From NCBI RefSeq assembly GCF_018918155.1, contig NZ_JAHLPY010000001.1:124001-188000 (forward strand): a DNA stretch of 64,000 nucleotides, read 5' to 3'. The DNA comes from Anaerostipes sp. MSJ-23. Lineage in GTDB: Bacteria > Bacillota > Clostridia > Lachnospirales > Lachnospiraceae. A model generated the notes under the pieces. It had not been told where the DNA came from. It worked only from the letters and a program-made list of their open reading frames with translations, and made no database searches. Of this stretch, positions 25,635 through 34,074 are shown in pieces (the stretch's first letter is position 1; the number at the start of each line of letters is the position of its first letter). The translations under genes were made by a program, and so were the position numbers.

Positions 25635-26840
25635 CTAAATCTCATCAAGGATCATGGATGCCAACGGAAATGGTTGAAGACTTCTTTTTAAAATTCCCTG
25701 AATTGCTGCAATTAAAATTCCATAGTTCACAATTGGAACTCCTGCTTCCTTCACTCTGGCAATTCTATTTTTCATTTCTCTTCTATTTAAAGTACATCCA
25801 CCACAATGAATCACGAGGTCATAGGATGCAAGATCATCCGGAAACGTATTTCCGCTACTTGTATGAATTTCAAACTCTTTTCCTGTATACTGACCAAGCC
25901 ATCTTGGAATTTTTACTGTCCCAATATCATCACACTGTCTGTGGTGTGTACATCCTTCTGCAATCAAAATCTTTGCTCCTTCTTTTAACTGCTCCAGTGC
26001 TTTGACGCCTTTTACTTCCTCTTCAAGATCTCCTTTATATCTTGCAAATAAGATAGAAAAAGACGTCAGCATAATATCTTTTGGTACATCTGCTGCTACT
26101 TTAGAAAACACCTGAGAATCTGTGATCACAAGAGATGGTTTCTTTCCAAGCGCTTCTAATGTTTCCCTTAATTCATATTCCTTAACAACAATTGCCGTAG
26201 CATCTGATTCCAGAATATCACGAATGGTTTGCTGCTGCGGAAGAATCAATCTTCCCTTTGGCGCAGCCTTATCAATCGGAACAACAAGCACAACAAAATC
26301 TGATGGCTGAATCAAGTCTCCTACAATTTGGAATTTTTCTTCTTCCGAAGGTACTAATTTCCCAATTTTTTCTTTTAATTCAAAAATACCTTCTTTCGTC
26401 ATTGCACTCACAAAAACTGCATGATCTTCCTGCCAAATATTTTTATGAAGATCCATTTTATTATACACTTTTAAATACGGAATCTTCTTTTCTTCTATCA
26501 AATGAATCATGTCTTTTTCAAAATCTGTGATTCCTTCTTGTGCATCAATAACAACCAATGCGATGTCTGCTTTATTTAAAACTTCCTTTGCCTTTTTGAC
26601 ACGTTTTTCCCCAAGTTCACCTTCATCGTCAAGACCTGGCGTATCAATCATAACAACTGGTCCAAGCGGTAAAAGTTCCATTGCCTTATATACCGGATCG
26701 GTTGTTGTTCCTTTTATATCAGATACAATTGCCAATTCCTGATTTGTCAAGGCATTGATAACACTTGATTTTCCTGCATTTCTCTTACCAAACAATGCAA
26801 TGTGAAGCCTGTCTCCTCTTGGTGTCTGATTTAAACTCAT
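25635..26840 (-). CDS. hydF: [FeFe]-hydrogenase H-cluster maturation GTPase HydF
   Basis: The product has 401 residues. The N-terminal GTPase has P-loop GKRNAGKSSVINAL near 14-27, switch GTTTDPV near 44 and DTPGLDDEGE near 61. A dimerisation region follows. The C-terminal cluster-binding part has CTHHRQCDDIG near 297 and HCGGCTLNRREMKNR near 345, matching the CxH...HCxxC ligand set. HydF is the scaffold that receives the 2Fe precursor from HydE/HydG and delivers it to the hydrogenase. No hydE or hydG lies in the window. It is last in an operon behind a secreted nuclease and a hypothetical gene. Confidence 0.95.
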   Translation of the reverse strand: MSLNQTPRGDRLHIALFGKRNAGKSSVINALTNQELAIVSDIKGTTTDPVYKAMELLPLGPVVMIDTPGLDDEGELGEKRVKKAKEVLNKADIALVVIDAQEGITDFEKDMIHLIEEKKIPYLKVYNKMDLHKNIWQEDHAVFVSAMTKEGIFELKEKIGKLVPSEEEKFQIVGDLIQPSDFVVLVVPIDKAAPKGRLILPQQQTIRDILESDATAIVVKEYELRETLEALGKKPSLVITDSQVFSKVAADVPKDIMLTSFSILFARYKGDLEEEVKGVKALEQLKEGAKILIAEGCTHHRQCDDIGTVKIPRWLGQYTGKEFEIHTSSGNTFPDDLASYDLVIHCGGCTLNRREMKNRIARVKEAGVPIVNYGILIAAIQGILKRSLQPFPLASMILDEI

Positions 26841-26855
26841 ATTTACCCTTTCTTT

Positions 26856-27797
26856 CTATCTTTGCGCCTTTCGGTACCCAGCAGCTTTTGCTGCTTTTTC
26901 ATTAGGAAAGACTTTTAAATTGCTGGAATTTGCCATCTTGTCATAATCTTTCTGTCCAGGACAATGATAGACTTTAGAACGACTATTTCCACGAATTTCC
27001 ATGTTGCTATTTTTTTGAGATGATGATGCTGTTTTATGTTGTGTTCTTCGAATTGTCGATGCTGTTGTTTCTACGTGAACACTACTGCTTTTTTTACTCT
27101 CACCGGTTTTGTAATCAATCTTAATTCCATCTTGCACATTATATACAAATACATTAAACTCGATATCTTCGCCTTTATCTTCGACTGACATTGCTTCCAT
27201 CTGGACACCTTTAGCTACTAAATTATTTCCTTCAAAAACTGGTGTCACACGATATAAAACATGATTTCCTGTCTCACGCACATAATCTCCTACCATTTCT
27301 TCATAGGGAAGCATCCCATCCACATTAAAAGAACGAGTTCCCGTAATCAGATTCTTCTGATTCGCATTTTCTCCACTTAGCTGATAGGCAATCAAATGAC
27401 AACGATTATACAAATATTTTCCTTCCACATTATCATATTTTACTGCATGCCATCCTGTTGGCTTTACCATACTAATTGTTCCACGCTTTGTCGTTGGCAT
27501 AAGATCTTTTCCAACACAAGCTTCTGCTGTTTGACATCTTCCCTCAGAATCCAACTGACTATAAGATTCAAAAGATTTCATTGTTAAATCTCTCGACGAA
27601 AAATTTGGTTTATTATGATTAACAACAACCGTCATCTCCCCAGAATAATCCGGAATATGATTTGCCGATACTGATTTTTGTTTTTTGGCTGTCACAATGT
27701 TTGAACTTTGACTCGATGTACCTTCCTGACATCCGCAAAGAGATACCGCCATCAACATTGCCAATAAAACAGCATATAGTTTTCTGCTTATTTTCAT
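26856..27797 (-). CDS. Lipoprotein DNA/RNA non-specific endonuclease (DNA-entry nuclease type)
   Basis: The product has 313 residues. A lipoprotein signal (LLAMLMAVSLCGC) places the modified cysteine near residue 23. The nuclease domain spans about 85-220 with NRCHLIAYQLSGENANQKN, where RCHLIAY replaces the RGH core of the beta-beta-alpha-metal nucleases, and LITGTRSFNVDGMLPYE. The C-terminal ~40 residues (VYHCPGQKDYDKMANS) resemble an Ada-type or nuclease-associated motif. It probably degrades external DNA at the cell surface. GGAGAAAG precedes the ATG; the start overlaps the previous gene by 4 bases. It lies 15 bases upstream of hydF. Confidence 0.87.
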   Translation of the reverse strand: MKISRKLYAVLLAMLMAVSLCGCQEGTSSQSSNIVTAKKQKSVSANHIPDYSGEMTVVVNHNKPNFSSRDLTMKSFESYSQLDSEGRCQTAEACVGKDLMPTTKRGTISMVKPTGWHAVKYDNVEGKYLYNRCHLIAYQLSGENANQKNLITGTRSFNVDGMLPYEEMVGDYVRETGNHVLYRVTPVFEGNNLVAKGVQMEAMSVEDKGEDIEFNVFVYNVQDGIKIDYKTGESKKSSSVHVETTASTIRRTQHKTASSSQKNSNMEIRGNSRSKVYHCPGQKDYDKMANSSNLKVFPNEKAAKAAGYRKAQR

Positions 27798-28204
27798 TCT
27801 CTTTCTCCTTTAATATAAATTTCTTCTGTGATTTGATGAGAAGAGCCTTCAAATTCTTTTGTCTCAACCAGTTGCCACTGATCTAGGGACAAATCAAAAA
27901 ACATATCCGCCGGATAAATTTTATTCCACCAGAAGATGATTATTTTTTTAATTTCCTTTTCTAAAGGAAGCAATGATTGATCTTCCACAAGACAATAATC
28001 ATTCTCTCCTGCTTTTTCAAGGAAATCTTTACACACTACCCGGTTTTGAAATTCCTGATAAAGTTTTTCTGATGTTTCATTCATGAAAACTTTTGCATCC
28101 TTGACAATTTCCTTCATGCGCTGTCTTAAGATCCGATCTTGGCTTTGCCTTCGGTCATGAAAGCGCATACCGCCTTTATCGTCCAGACAAATCATAACGA
28201 TCAT
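27794..28204 (-). CDS. Conserved hypothetical protein
   Basis: The product has 136 residues with no signal or membrane segment. It opens with MIVMICLDDKGGMRF and has RRQSQDRILRQRM near 19-31, a conserved DYCLVED near 68 and PADMFFDL with WQLVETKEFEGSSH near 110-122. Similar proteins are common in Clostridia and are sometimes labelled ribonuclease Z, but I see none of the metallo-beta-lactamase motifs (HxHxDH) that label needs. GGGGAAATATTT precedes the ATG at 28204. It heads an operon with the nuclease and hydF. Function is unknown. Confidence 0.7.
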   Translation of the reverse strand: MIVMICLDDKGGMRFHDRRQSQDRILRQRMKEIVKDAKVFMNETSEKLYQEFQNRVVCKDFLEKAGENDYCLVEDQSLLPLEKEIKKIIIFWWNKIYPADMFFDLSLDQWQLVETKEFEGSSHQITEEIYIKGERE

Positions 28205-28242
28205 AAATATTTCCCCTTTCCTTAAGAATATGTATCGCTCTT

Positions 28243-28272
28243 TTCTTAAAACAGTATATACTATTTTAAGAA
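28243..28272. promoter_or_regulatory. 30-bp near-perfect palindrome, candidate operator
   Basis: The left half TTCTTAAAACAGTAT and right half ATACTATTTTAAGAA are inverse complements except for one symmetric mismatch. It lies in the divergent region between the hypothetical gene (28204) and the aspartase-like gene (28330). The centre AGTATATACT could also supply -10 elements. Its length and symmetry suggest a dimeric regulator site. Confidence 0.65.
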
Positions 28273-28329
28273 GAAAACCTAGAATTTTTCAAAAATTCGC
28301 TGTATGATAAAAATATAGGAGGCACTTTT

Positions 28330-29601
28330 ATGAACGAAACAAAAAAAGCATTCGAAAATTTTCACTTAAACAATCGTACGGTTCATACTTCTTTGATTGA
28401 TTCCATGATTCTTGTAAAACAGGCTGCCATCACTGCCATGAAAAATCTCTCTTTAATAGAAGAAACAAAAGCAGATGCTATTTTAAATGCCTGTCATTTT
28501 TTTCTGTCGAATGATGACCGGTCCATGTTTCCAACCAATCCCCTGCAGGGAGGTGCTGGAACTTCCACTAACATGAATGTCAATGAAGCTCTTTCTTTAA
28601 AAGCAATGGAACTTTGTCCAGCTGTTGGGCATATTCACCCATTAGATGATGTAAATCGCTTTCAATCTACGAATGATGTCTATCCAACAGCTCTTCGAAT
28701 TGCTTCTATTTCATGGATACGAAAACTAAGCAAAGAAATTTCTATGCTTCAGGAATCCTTACAAGAAAAAGAGCATATCTTTGCTTCTATTAAAAAAATC
28801 GGTCGAACTCAACTAATGGATGCCCTCCCGATTACACTTGGAAATGAATTTGGCTCCTATGCTCAGGCAATTGCCCGAGACCGATGGCGTATTTATAAGG
28901 TAGAAGAACGTCTTCGTCAGGTAAATCTTGGAGGCACTGCTGTTGGAACTGGAAGTAATGCAAACCGAAAATATACTTTCCTTGTAATTGAAATTTTACG
29001 TGACCTTACAGATATTGGCCTTTCCAGAGCAGAATATCCAATGGATCTGACACAAAATCAAGATGTTTTTGTCGAAGTTTCTGGCCTTTTAAAGGCACTC
29101 GCAGTCAACCTCATGAAAATAAGCAATGATCTTCGTCTAATGAATTCAGATCCCTATCAGGAAATTTGCTTGAAACCAATGCAAAAGGGTTCTACTATCA
29201 TGCCCGGAAAAGTCAATCCTGTCATTCCAGAAATGATCAGTCAGGTAGCTATTCAGGTTGTTGGAAATGATGCTGCTATTTCCTATGCTGCCATGAGTGG
29301 ACAATTTGAATTAAATGCATTTCTCCCACTCATTGCTGATAATCTGTTAAACAGCTTAGAACTTTTAACAAATGGAGTCCATATCTTTCGTGAAAAATGC
29401 ATTGAACCATTAACAGTAAATATGAATGGATGCAAAAGACATCTTCTTTCTGTTACTGCAGCGGTTACATCTCTTGTTCCGCTCATTGGATATGAAAAGG
29501 CAGAACATCTGGCACAAAAATCCAACCATGATTTTTCCCTTTTAAAAAAACTAGCAAAAAAAGAACTAAAACCTGAAGATTTTTCTAAAATCTTCGAATA
29601 A
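28330..29601 (+). CDS. Aspartate ammonia-lyase-like protein, divergent and N-terminally short
   Basis: The product has 423 residues and belongs to the aspartase/fumarase superfamily. Signatures are GGAGTSTNMNVNEAL near 74-88, QSTNDVYPT near 112, GRTQLMDALP near 158 and the catalytic-loop GSTIMPGKVNPVIPE at 287-301 with Ser288. It differs from ordinary aspartase: it begins at the KKAFENFHL helix and lacks the first ~23 residues including YYG, the loop is GST rather than GSS, and the usual PNDHVN reads PLDDVN. AGGAGG 7 bases before the ATG shows this start is native. It converges with aspA. It may have changed substrate or lost activity. Confidence 0.85.
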   Translation: MNETKKAFENFHLNNRTVHTSLIDSMILVKQAAITAMKNLSLIEETKADAILNACHFFLSNDDRSMFPTNPLQGGAGTSTNMNVNEALSLKAMELCPAVGHIHPLDDVNRFQSTNDVYPTALRIASISWIRKLSKEISMLQESLQEKEHIFASIKKIGRTQLMDALPITLGNEFGSYAQAIARDRWRIYKVEERLRQVNLGGTAVGTGSNANRKYTFLVIEILRDLTDIGLSRAEYPMDLTQNQDVFVEVSGLLKALAVNLMKISNDLRLMNSDPYQEICLKPMQKGSTIMPGKVNPVIPEMISQVAIQVVGNDAAISYAAMSGQFELNAFLPLIADNLLNSLELLTNGVHIFREKCIEPLTVNMNGCKRHLLSVTAAVTSLVPLIGYEKAEHLAQKSNHDFSLLKKLAKKELKPEDFSKIFE

Positions 29602-29603
29602 AA

Positions 29604-29638
29604 AAAAGGCAATGCCACAAAAATCGCATTGCCTTTTT
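29604..29638. terminator. Bidirectional terminator between the two aspartase genes
   Basis: AAAAGGCAATGC (29604-29615) and GCATTGCCTTTT (29626-29637) form a 12-bp perfect stem with A and T tracts on both sides. Confidence 0.9.
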
Positions 29639-29645
29639 TCTATCC

Positions 29646-30986
29646 TTAAGAAACTGCCTTTATTTTTTCTCTCATTTTTTTAGGCTGTGTCATTTTCTCT
29701 GGTTTTAAAATATCTTCCAATTCCTTTTCTTTTAAAAGCCCAGCTTCAAGAACTAATTCCTTAATCGTCTTTCCTGTTTTTAATGAAATCTTTGCAATAT
29801 TGGCTGCTTTTGTATAACCAATATAAGGACATAATGCAGTAGAAATTCCAACGCTCTTTTCGATGTAATCCATACATTGTTTTTTATTTGCCGTAATTTC
29901 TGTAACACAATGCTGTGTCAAAGTTTTTGCCGCTTCCTTTAATGTATCAATCGATTCAAACAAATGATGAAATAAAACTGGTTCAAACGCATTGAGCTCC
30001 AGCTGTCCAGCCTCTGCCGCCATTGTAATCGTACAATCATGACCAATGATCAAATATGCAACTTGAGATACAACTTCTGGAATCACCGGATTCACTTTTC
30101 CAGGCATAATAGAAGAACCATTTTGTCTTGCTGGAAGATTAATTTCTGCAATTCCCGTCTTTGGTCCAGAAGACATCAAACGCAAATCATTCGATATCTT
30201 GGAAAGATTCACTGCACATGTTTTCAGTGCATTGGATACACTAACAAAACCATCCAAATTCTGTGTCGCATCAATTAGATCTTCTGCTTGACGAAATGAA
30301 ATCCCTGTAACTGTACTTAATTGATAACAAACATTGGATAAATAATAAGGCGAAACATTAATTGCTGTTCCAATTGCCGTTCCTCCTAGATTAACTACTT
30401 TCATCTCTTCCATCACACGATTTAACCTGTGAATATCTCTAGAAAGAACTCTTGAAAATGCATGAAAACTTTGTCCAAGTCTCATTGGAACCGCATCTTG
30501 AAGTTGTGTTCTTCCCATTTTGAGAATATCATCAAATTCTTCTGCTTTTCTCTCCATAGCAGCTTGTAATTTCTGTAGCTGTAATAAAGCTTTGGGTAAA
30601 AGTCTAAGAACCGTAAGTTTTCCTGCAGTTGGAATTACATCATTGGTTGACTGCGACATATTAACATGATCGTTTGGATGAACCATTGTATAGTCTCCTT
30701 TTTCTCCACCAAGAATTTCAATTGCACGATTAGCAATGACCTCATTTACATTCATATTTGCAGATGTTCCAGCGCCACCCTGTATTGTATCAACAATAAA
30801 TTGATCTCTCAATTTTCCACTTAAAATTTCATTACAAGCCTTCACAATTGCTTCTTCTCTTTCTTTTGAAAGATTTCCAGCTTTTTTATTTGTCATTGCT
30901 GCTGCTTTTTTAATTGTTACGATGCTATCAATAAAAGTAGGATGCATCGGCTGATGAGTGATTTGAAAATTATCGGCAGCGCGCAT
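29646..30986 (-). CDS. aspA: Aspartate ammonia-lyase, N-terminus cut off by an in-frame stop codon
   Basis: This part encodes 446 residues of a typical aspartase: GGAGTSANMNVNEV near 70, HPNDHVNMSQSTND near 103, GRTQLQDAVPM near 158 and GSSIMPGKVNP with the catalytic Ser near 291. Aspartase splits aspartate into fumarate and ammonia. The ATG at 30986 is internal to the family's usual start. Upstream, the same frame continues through 24 codons that encode the canonical N-terminus but contain a TAA at 30992-30990 where relatives have Gln or His. GGAG lies 8 bases before the ATG, so restart is possible. It is either a recent pseudogene or a short active form. Confidence 0.85.
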   Translation of the reverse strand: MRAADNFQITHQPMHPTFIDSIVTIKKAAAMTNKKAGNLSKEREEAIVKACNEILSGKLRDQFIVDTIQGGAGTSANMNVNEVIANRAIEILGGEKGDYTMVHPNDHVNMSQSTNDVIPTAGKLTVLRLLPKALLQLQKLQAAMERKAEEFDDILKMGRTQLQDAVPMRLGQSFHAFSRVLSRDIHRLNRVMEEMKVVNLGGTAIGTAINVSPYYLSNVCYQLSTVTGISFRQAEDLIDATQNLDGFVSVSNALKTCAVNLSKISNDLRLMSSGPKTGIAEINLPARQNGSSIMPGKVNPVIPEVVSQVAYLIIGHDCTITMAAEAGQLELNAFEPVLFHHLFESIDTLKEAAKTLTQHCVTEITANKKQCMDYIEKSVGISTALCPYIGYTKAANIAKISLKTGKTIKELVLEAGLLKEKELEDILKPEKMTQPKKMREKIKAVS

Positions 30987-30989
30987 GCT

Positions 30990-31058
30990 TTACACTCCAT
31001 AATAGGCATCTGCCGGTACATTTAAAGTTCCAATTGAATCACTTTCCATTCTGCTCAT
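30990..31058 (-). pseudogene. Original aspA N-terminus ending in a nonsense codon
   Basis: ATG at 31058 behind AGAGGAAAAAC starts MSRMESDSIGTLNVPADAYY-GV, followed by TAA (30992-30990), then Ser and the Met at 30986 in the same frame. The pattern IGxxxVPADAYYGV-Q/H-xxRAxxNF is the standard aspartase N-terminus, so the TAA most simply arose from CAA (Gln) by one C-to-T change. Confidence 0.85.
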
Positions 31059-31109
31059 TGTTTTTCCTCTTTTCTCGTGAATCTCAAAGTTGTCATTTTC
31101 ATGTGAGAA

Positions 31110-31138
31110 AGCATATCCTACAAAATTTTTTTCGTAAA
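31110..31138 (-). promoter_or_regulatory. Promoter of aspA
   Basis: The minus strand carries TTTACG (31138-31133), a 17-base spacer and TATGCT (31115-31110), about 45 bases before the original ATG at 31058. Confidence 0.6.
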
Positions 31139-31240
31139 TACCCTAATATTATTTACAAATTTCCAGAATAAAAAATATTATTTTGCTTTTCTTTTTTTAT
31201 GAAAAAAGAAAAAAACTTAAAAAAATTAAGTGTTTAACGA

Positions 31241-31269
31241 TTGAAGCTTTTTACAAACTGTATTATACT
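31241..31269 (+). promoter_or_regulatory. Promoter of the Lrp-type regulator
   Basis: TTGAAG (31241-31246), a 17-base spacer and TATACT (31264-31269) lie 45 bases before the start codon. The divergent spacing to the aspA promoter allows shared regulation. Confidence 0.7.
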
Positions 31270-31313
31270 TAACTTAATAAACGATGATTTTAGACAGCAA
31301 AGGAGAACTTATT

Positions 31314-31757
31314 ATGGACGCAATTGATAAAAAAATCATTTCTATTTTACAAAAAAATGCCAGAACCCCGTTAAAAAAAATTGCTGCAGAAGTCTTCTTG
31401 ACTTCACCAGCTGTTTCTTCGCGTATTGAACGCCTAGAAAAAGAAGGAATTCTAACCGGATTTCACGCTTGCGTTAATCCAATCAAATTAGGATATCACA
31501 TCAAAGCTTATATCAATTTTGAAATCAGCCCATCTCAAAAACCCGAAGTTTATCCATTTTTACAGTCCCACCCAAATGTCCTAGAATGCGACTGCGTTAC
31601 TGGCAATTATTCCGTTTTGTTGAAAGTTGCTTTTCCAAGTACCATGGAATTAGATGGGTTTATCGGAGAACTTCAACATTTTGGAAAAACAAGCACTTTG
31701 ATCGTATTCTCCACTATCGTTGAAAATCGTGGAGTTTCTACTGAAATAAATTCTTGA
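31314..31757 (+). CDS. Lrp/AsnC family transcriptional regulator
   Basis: The product has 147 residues from the ATG at 31314, chosen because AAAGGAG lies 8 bases upstream; an upstream in-frame ATG at 31284 has no ribosome site. Residues ~1-50 are the winged helix-turn-helix (MDAIDKKIISILQKNART, then LTSPAVSSRIERLEKEG), and residues ~60-145 the RAM ligand-binding domain (CDCVTGNYSVLLKVAF). Lrp-type proteins sense amino acids. It is divergent from aspA, which makes aspA and aspartate or related amino acids reasonable targets, but no operator is proven. Confidence 0.92.
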   Translation: MDAIDKKIISILQKNARTPLKKIAAEVFLTSPAVSSRIERLEKEGILTGFHACVNPIKLGYHIKAYINFEISPSQKPEVYPFLQSHPNVLECDCVTGNYSVLLKVAFPSTMELDGFIGELQHFGKTSTLIVFSTIVENRGVSTEINS

Positions 31758-32258
31758 TTATGATCCAATTGAAATCCAATCAAAGGAATTTCCATGATCT
31801 TTTATAATTTGTACTAATATATCGGTTTTCATCCAAATGGTAGCTGTATTATCATTTGGATGAACCGCAAGATATTCATATTGTTTCAGGTCTTTATCAA
31901 AAAAAACTGCCACTTCTCGATTCTCATCATTTAAAATTCCAAGTGGAGAAACAGATCCTGTCTGTAATTTTAAATATTTTTCAAGTCTCTCTTCCGATGC
32001 AAAACTTAATCTGGAACTTCCAATCTCGTCACGAACAAATTTTAAATCTGCCTGTTTATCTTCCTGTATGACTATTAGAAAATGATGTTTCCCACTTCCA
32101 TCTCTTAAAAAAAGATTTTTTGCTCCTATTCCATTTTCATGCTGCCACAATCCTGACTTTTCAATATCTTCCACGGTATACATCGGTTCATGTTCGATTA
32201 ATTCATATGTTGTATGATAACGTTTTAATGTATCTAATACAATCTTTCTATCATTCAT
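31758..32258 (-). CDS. YbaK/ProX-type aminoacyl-tRNA editing protein
   Basis: From the ATG at 32258 (GGAGGG 5 bases upstream) the product has 166 residues; a TTG at 32270 would overlap the ribosome site. The YbaK/EbsC domain fills the protein: YELIEHEPMYTVEDI near 15-30, AKNLFLRDGSGKHHFLIVIQ near 46-65, SVSPLGILNDENREV near 107-121 and AVHPNDNTATIWM near 136. ProX-type enzymes hydrolyse mischarged Ala-tRNA(Pro). The stop codon abuts that of the convergent Lrp gene. Confidence 0.88.
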   Translation of the reverse strand: MNDRKIVLDTLKRYHTTYELIEHEPMYTVEDIEKSGLWQHENGIGAKNLFLRDGSGKHHFLIVIQEDKQADLKFVRDEIGSSRLSFASEERLEKYLKLQTGSVSPLGILNDENREVAVFFDKDLKQYEYLAVHPNDNTATIWMKTDILVQIIKDHGNSFDWISIGS

Positions 32259-32267
32259 TTTTCCCTC

Positions 32268-32311
32268 CAAAAAATAAAAAACTGATATACCATCGGCATA
32301 TCAGTTTTTTC
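32268..32311 (-). terminator. Terminator hairpin between ptsI and the proX-type gene
   Basis: AAAAACTGATAT and ATATCAGTTTTT pair across an ~8-base loop (32277-32309). On the minus strand a TTTTTATTTTT tract follows, so it ends ptsI transcripts about 20 bases past the stop and lies just upstream of the proX ribosome site. Confidence 0.85.
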
Positions 32312-32330
32312 CTTTATGATTTAAAAAATC

Positions 32331-34040
32331 TTAGCTTCTTGCTCTTTCCTGAAGTAATGCTTTTACTTCTGCTTCTGTTGATAACTGCATAACTTCTTCT
32401 GCTAATGCTTTACATTCATCCATTGTCCAAAGAGACATAACTTTTCTTGTTGCAAGAATAGCTGTAGCACTTACAGAGAATTCATTTAATCCAAAAGCTA
32501 ATAAAACAGGAACTAATAATGGATCACTTGCAGCTTCTCCACACATACCTGCCATAATTCCTTCTTTGTTTGCAGCACCAATGATGTTTCTAATAGAACG
32601 AAGTACTGCTGGATTATATGCAGAATACAGATAAGCTACATCCGGGTTACCTCTGTCAGCAGCCATTGTATATCCTGTAAGGTCATTTGTACCAATACTA
32701 AAGAAATCAGCTTCTTTTGCAAGAATATCTGCGATCAAACTTGCTGCAGCTGTTTCCATCATAACTCCGACTTTGATATCTTTATCATATGCGATACCCT
32801 CTGCATCTAACTCTCCCTTAATTTCTTCAATTAAAGCTTTTACTGCACGAAGTTCATCTACACAAGTAACAAGCGGAACCATGATACGAATCTTACCAAA
32901 TGCACTTGCACGAAGCAATGCTCTTAACTGAGGTTTGTAAATGTCTGGTCTCTGAAGGCAGAAACGAACTGCTCTAAATCCAAGGAATGGATTTTCTTCT
33001 GTTGGAAGTCCAAGATATGGAAGAGCTTTATCTCCACCAATATCCAGCGTACGAATAATAACTGGTTTTCCTTCCAGCGTTTCTGCAACTTTTTTGTATG
33101 CTTCAAACTGAGATTCTTCAGATGGAACATCATTGCTTTCCATAAATAAGAATTCTGTTCTAAACAGTCCAACACCTTCTCCATCACGCTCCAGGACACC
33201 TTCTGCTTCTTCTGGTCCACCAATATTAGCAACCAATTCCACAACATGTCCATCTGCTGTCTGAGATGGTTTTCCTACGAATTTTGCAAGTGCCGCTTTT
33301 TCTTCAAGGAATTTTGCCTTCTTTTCTTTGTATTCTTCTACAACGGAAGCTTCTGGATTTACATAAGCATCTCCTGTTGCTCCGTCTAATACAACTTCAT
33401 CCCCATCTTTTACAATAGAAGTGATGTTTTCAATACTTAATACGGCTGGAATTTCCATAGATCTGCAGATGATTGCAGAGTGAGAAGTTTTTCCACCGAT
33501 TTCAGTTAACACACCTTGTACATTTTCAGGTTTGATTCCTGCAGTCATGGATGGTGTTAAATCTTCAGCTACCAAAATTGTTCCTTCTGGTACTGCACTA
33601 ATATCAACATCTTCGATGCCAAGCAGGATTTTGATCAAACGAGTTTTAATATCGCCTAAGTCAGATGCTCTCTGCTGAGTTAACTCATCTTCTGCCATTG
33701 CAAAAATCTGTGCGAAGAAATCACATGCTTCTTCTACTGCAGCTTCTGCATTGATTTTTTCTCCATCAATTTTTGCTTCGATCTGTTCAGAGATTGCAGG
33801 ATCCTGAATCATAAGGATATGTCCTTCTAAAATTTCAGCTTCCTGTTCCCCGGCAGTTACTTTCATTGTTTCAACTAATTTTGTAGTATTATCAATGAAA
33901 ACTTCAATCGCATCACTTAAACGTTTCTTTTCTGCCTCAGTATCTTCTACTGTAGTCTTTGTGTAATTTAATTCCCGTTCTTTAATTACAACAACCTTAC
34001 CGATACCAATTCCGGCAGATGCTCCTATACCTTTATACAT
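32331..34040 (-). CDS. ptsI: Phosphoenolpyruvate--protein phosphotransferase (PTS Enzyme I)
   Basis: The product has 569 residues, usual for Enzyme I. The phospho-histidine is His187 in GGKTSHSAIICRSMEIPAV (19 residues). The PEP-binding barrel has RTEFLFMESN near 293, GGDKALPYLG near 338, and the active-site Cys in AGMCGEAASDP near 497. It transfers phosphate from PEP to HPr for all PTS sugars. AAAGGACGGGTG precedes the ATG at 34040. It follows ptsH by 34 bases and is cotranscribed under the RAT-controlled leader. Confidence 0.97.
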   Translation of the reverse strand: MYKGIGASAGIGIGKVVVIKERELNYTKTTVEDTEAEKKRLSDAIEVFIDNTTKLVETMKVTAGEQEAEILEGHILMIQDPAISEQIEAKIDGEKINAEAAVEEACDFFAQIFAMAEDELTQQRASDLGDIKTRLIKILLGIEDVDISAVPEGTILVAEDLTPSMTAGIKPENVQGVLTEIGGKTSHSAIICRSMEIPAVLSIENITSIVKDGDEVVLDGATGDAYVNPEASVVEEYKEKKAKFLEEKAALAKFVGKPSQTADGHVVELVANIGGPEEAEGVLERDGEGVGLFRTEFLFMESNDVPSEESQFEAYKKVAETLEGKPVIIRTLDIGGDKALPYLGLPTEENPFLGFRAVRFCLQRPDIYKPQLRALLRASAFGKIRIMVPLVTCVDELRAVKALIEEIKGELDAEGIAYDKDIKVGVMMETAAASLIADILAKEADFFSIGTNDLTGYTMAADRGNPDVAYLYSAYNPAVLRSIRNIIGAANKEGIMAGMCGEAASDPLLVPVLLAFGLNEFSVSATAILATRKVMSLWTMDECKALAEEVMQLSTEAEVKALLQERARS

Positions 34041-34074
34041 TTTGCACCCGTCCTTTATTTATCAAATATTCTTC

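Noticed and set aside
27794-28204. Possible ribonuclease Z annotation
   Set aside because: No HxHxDH or other metallo-beta-lactamase motifs are present, and the protein is far too short.
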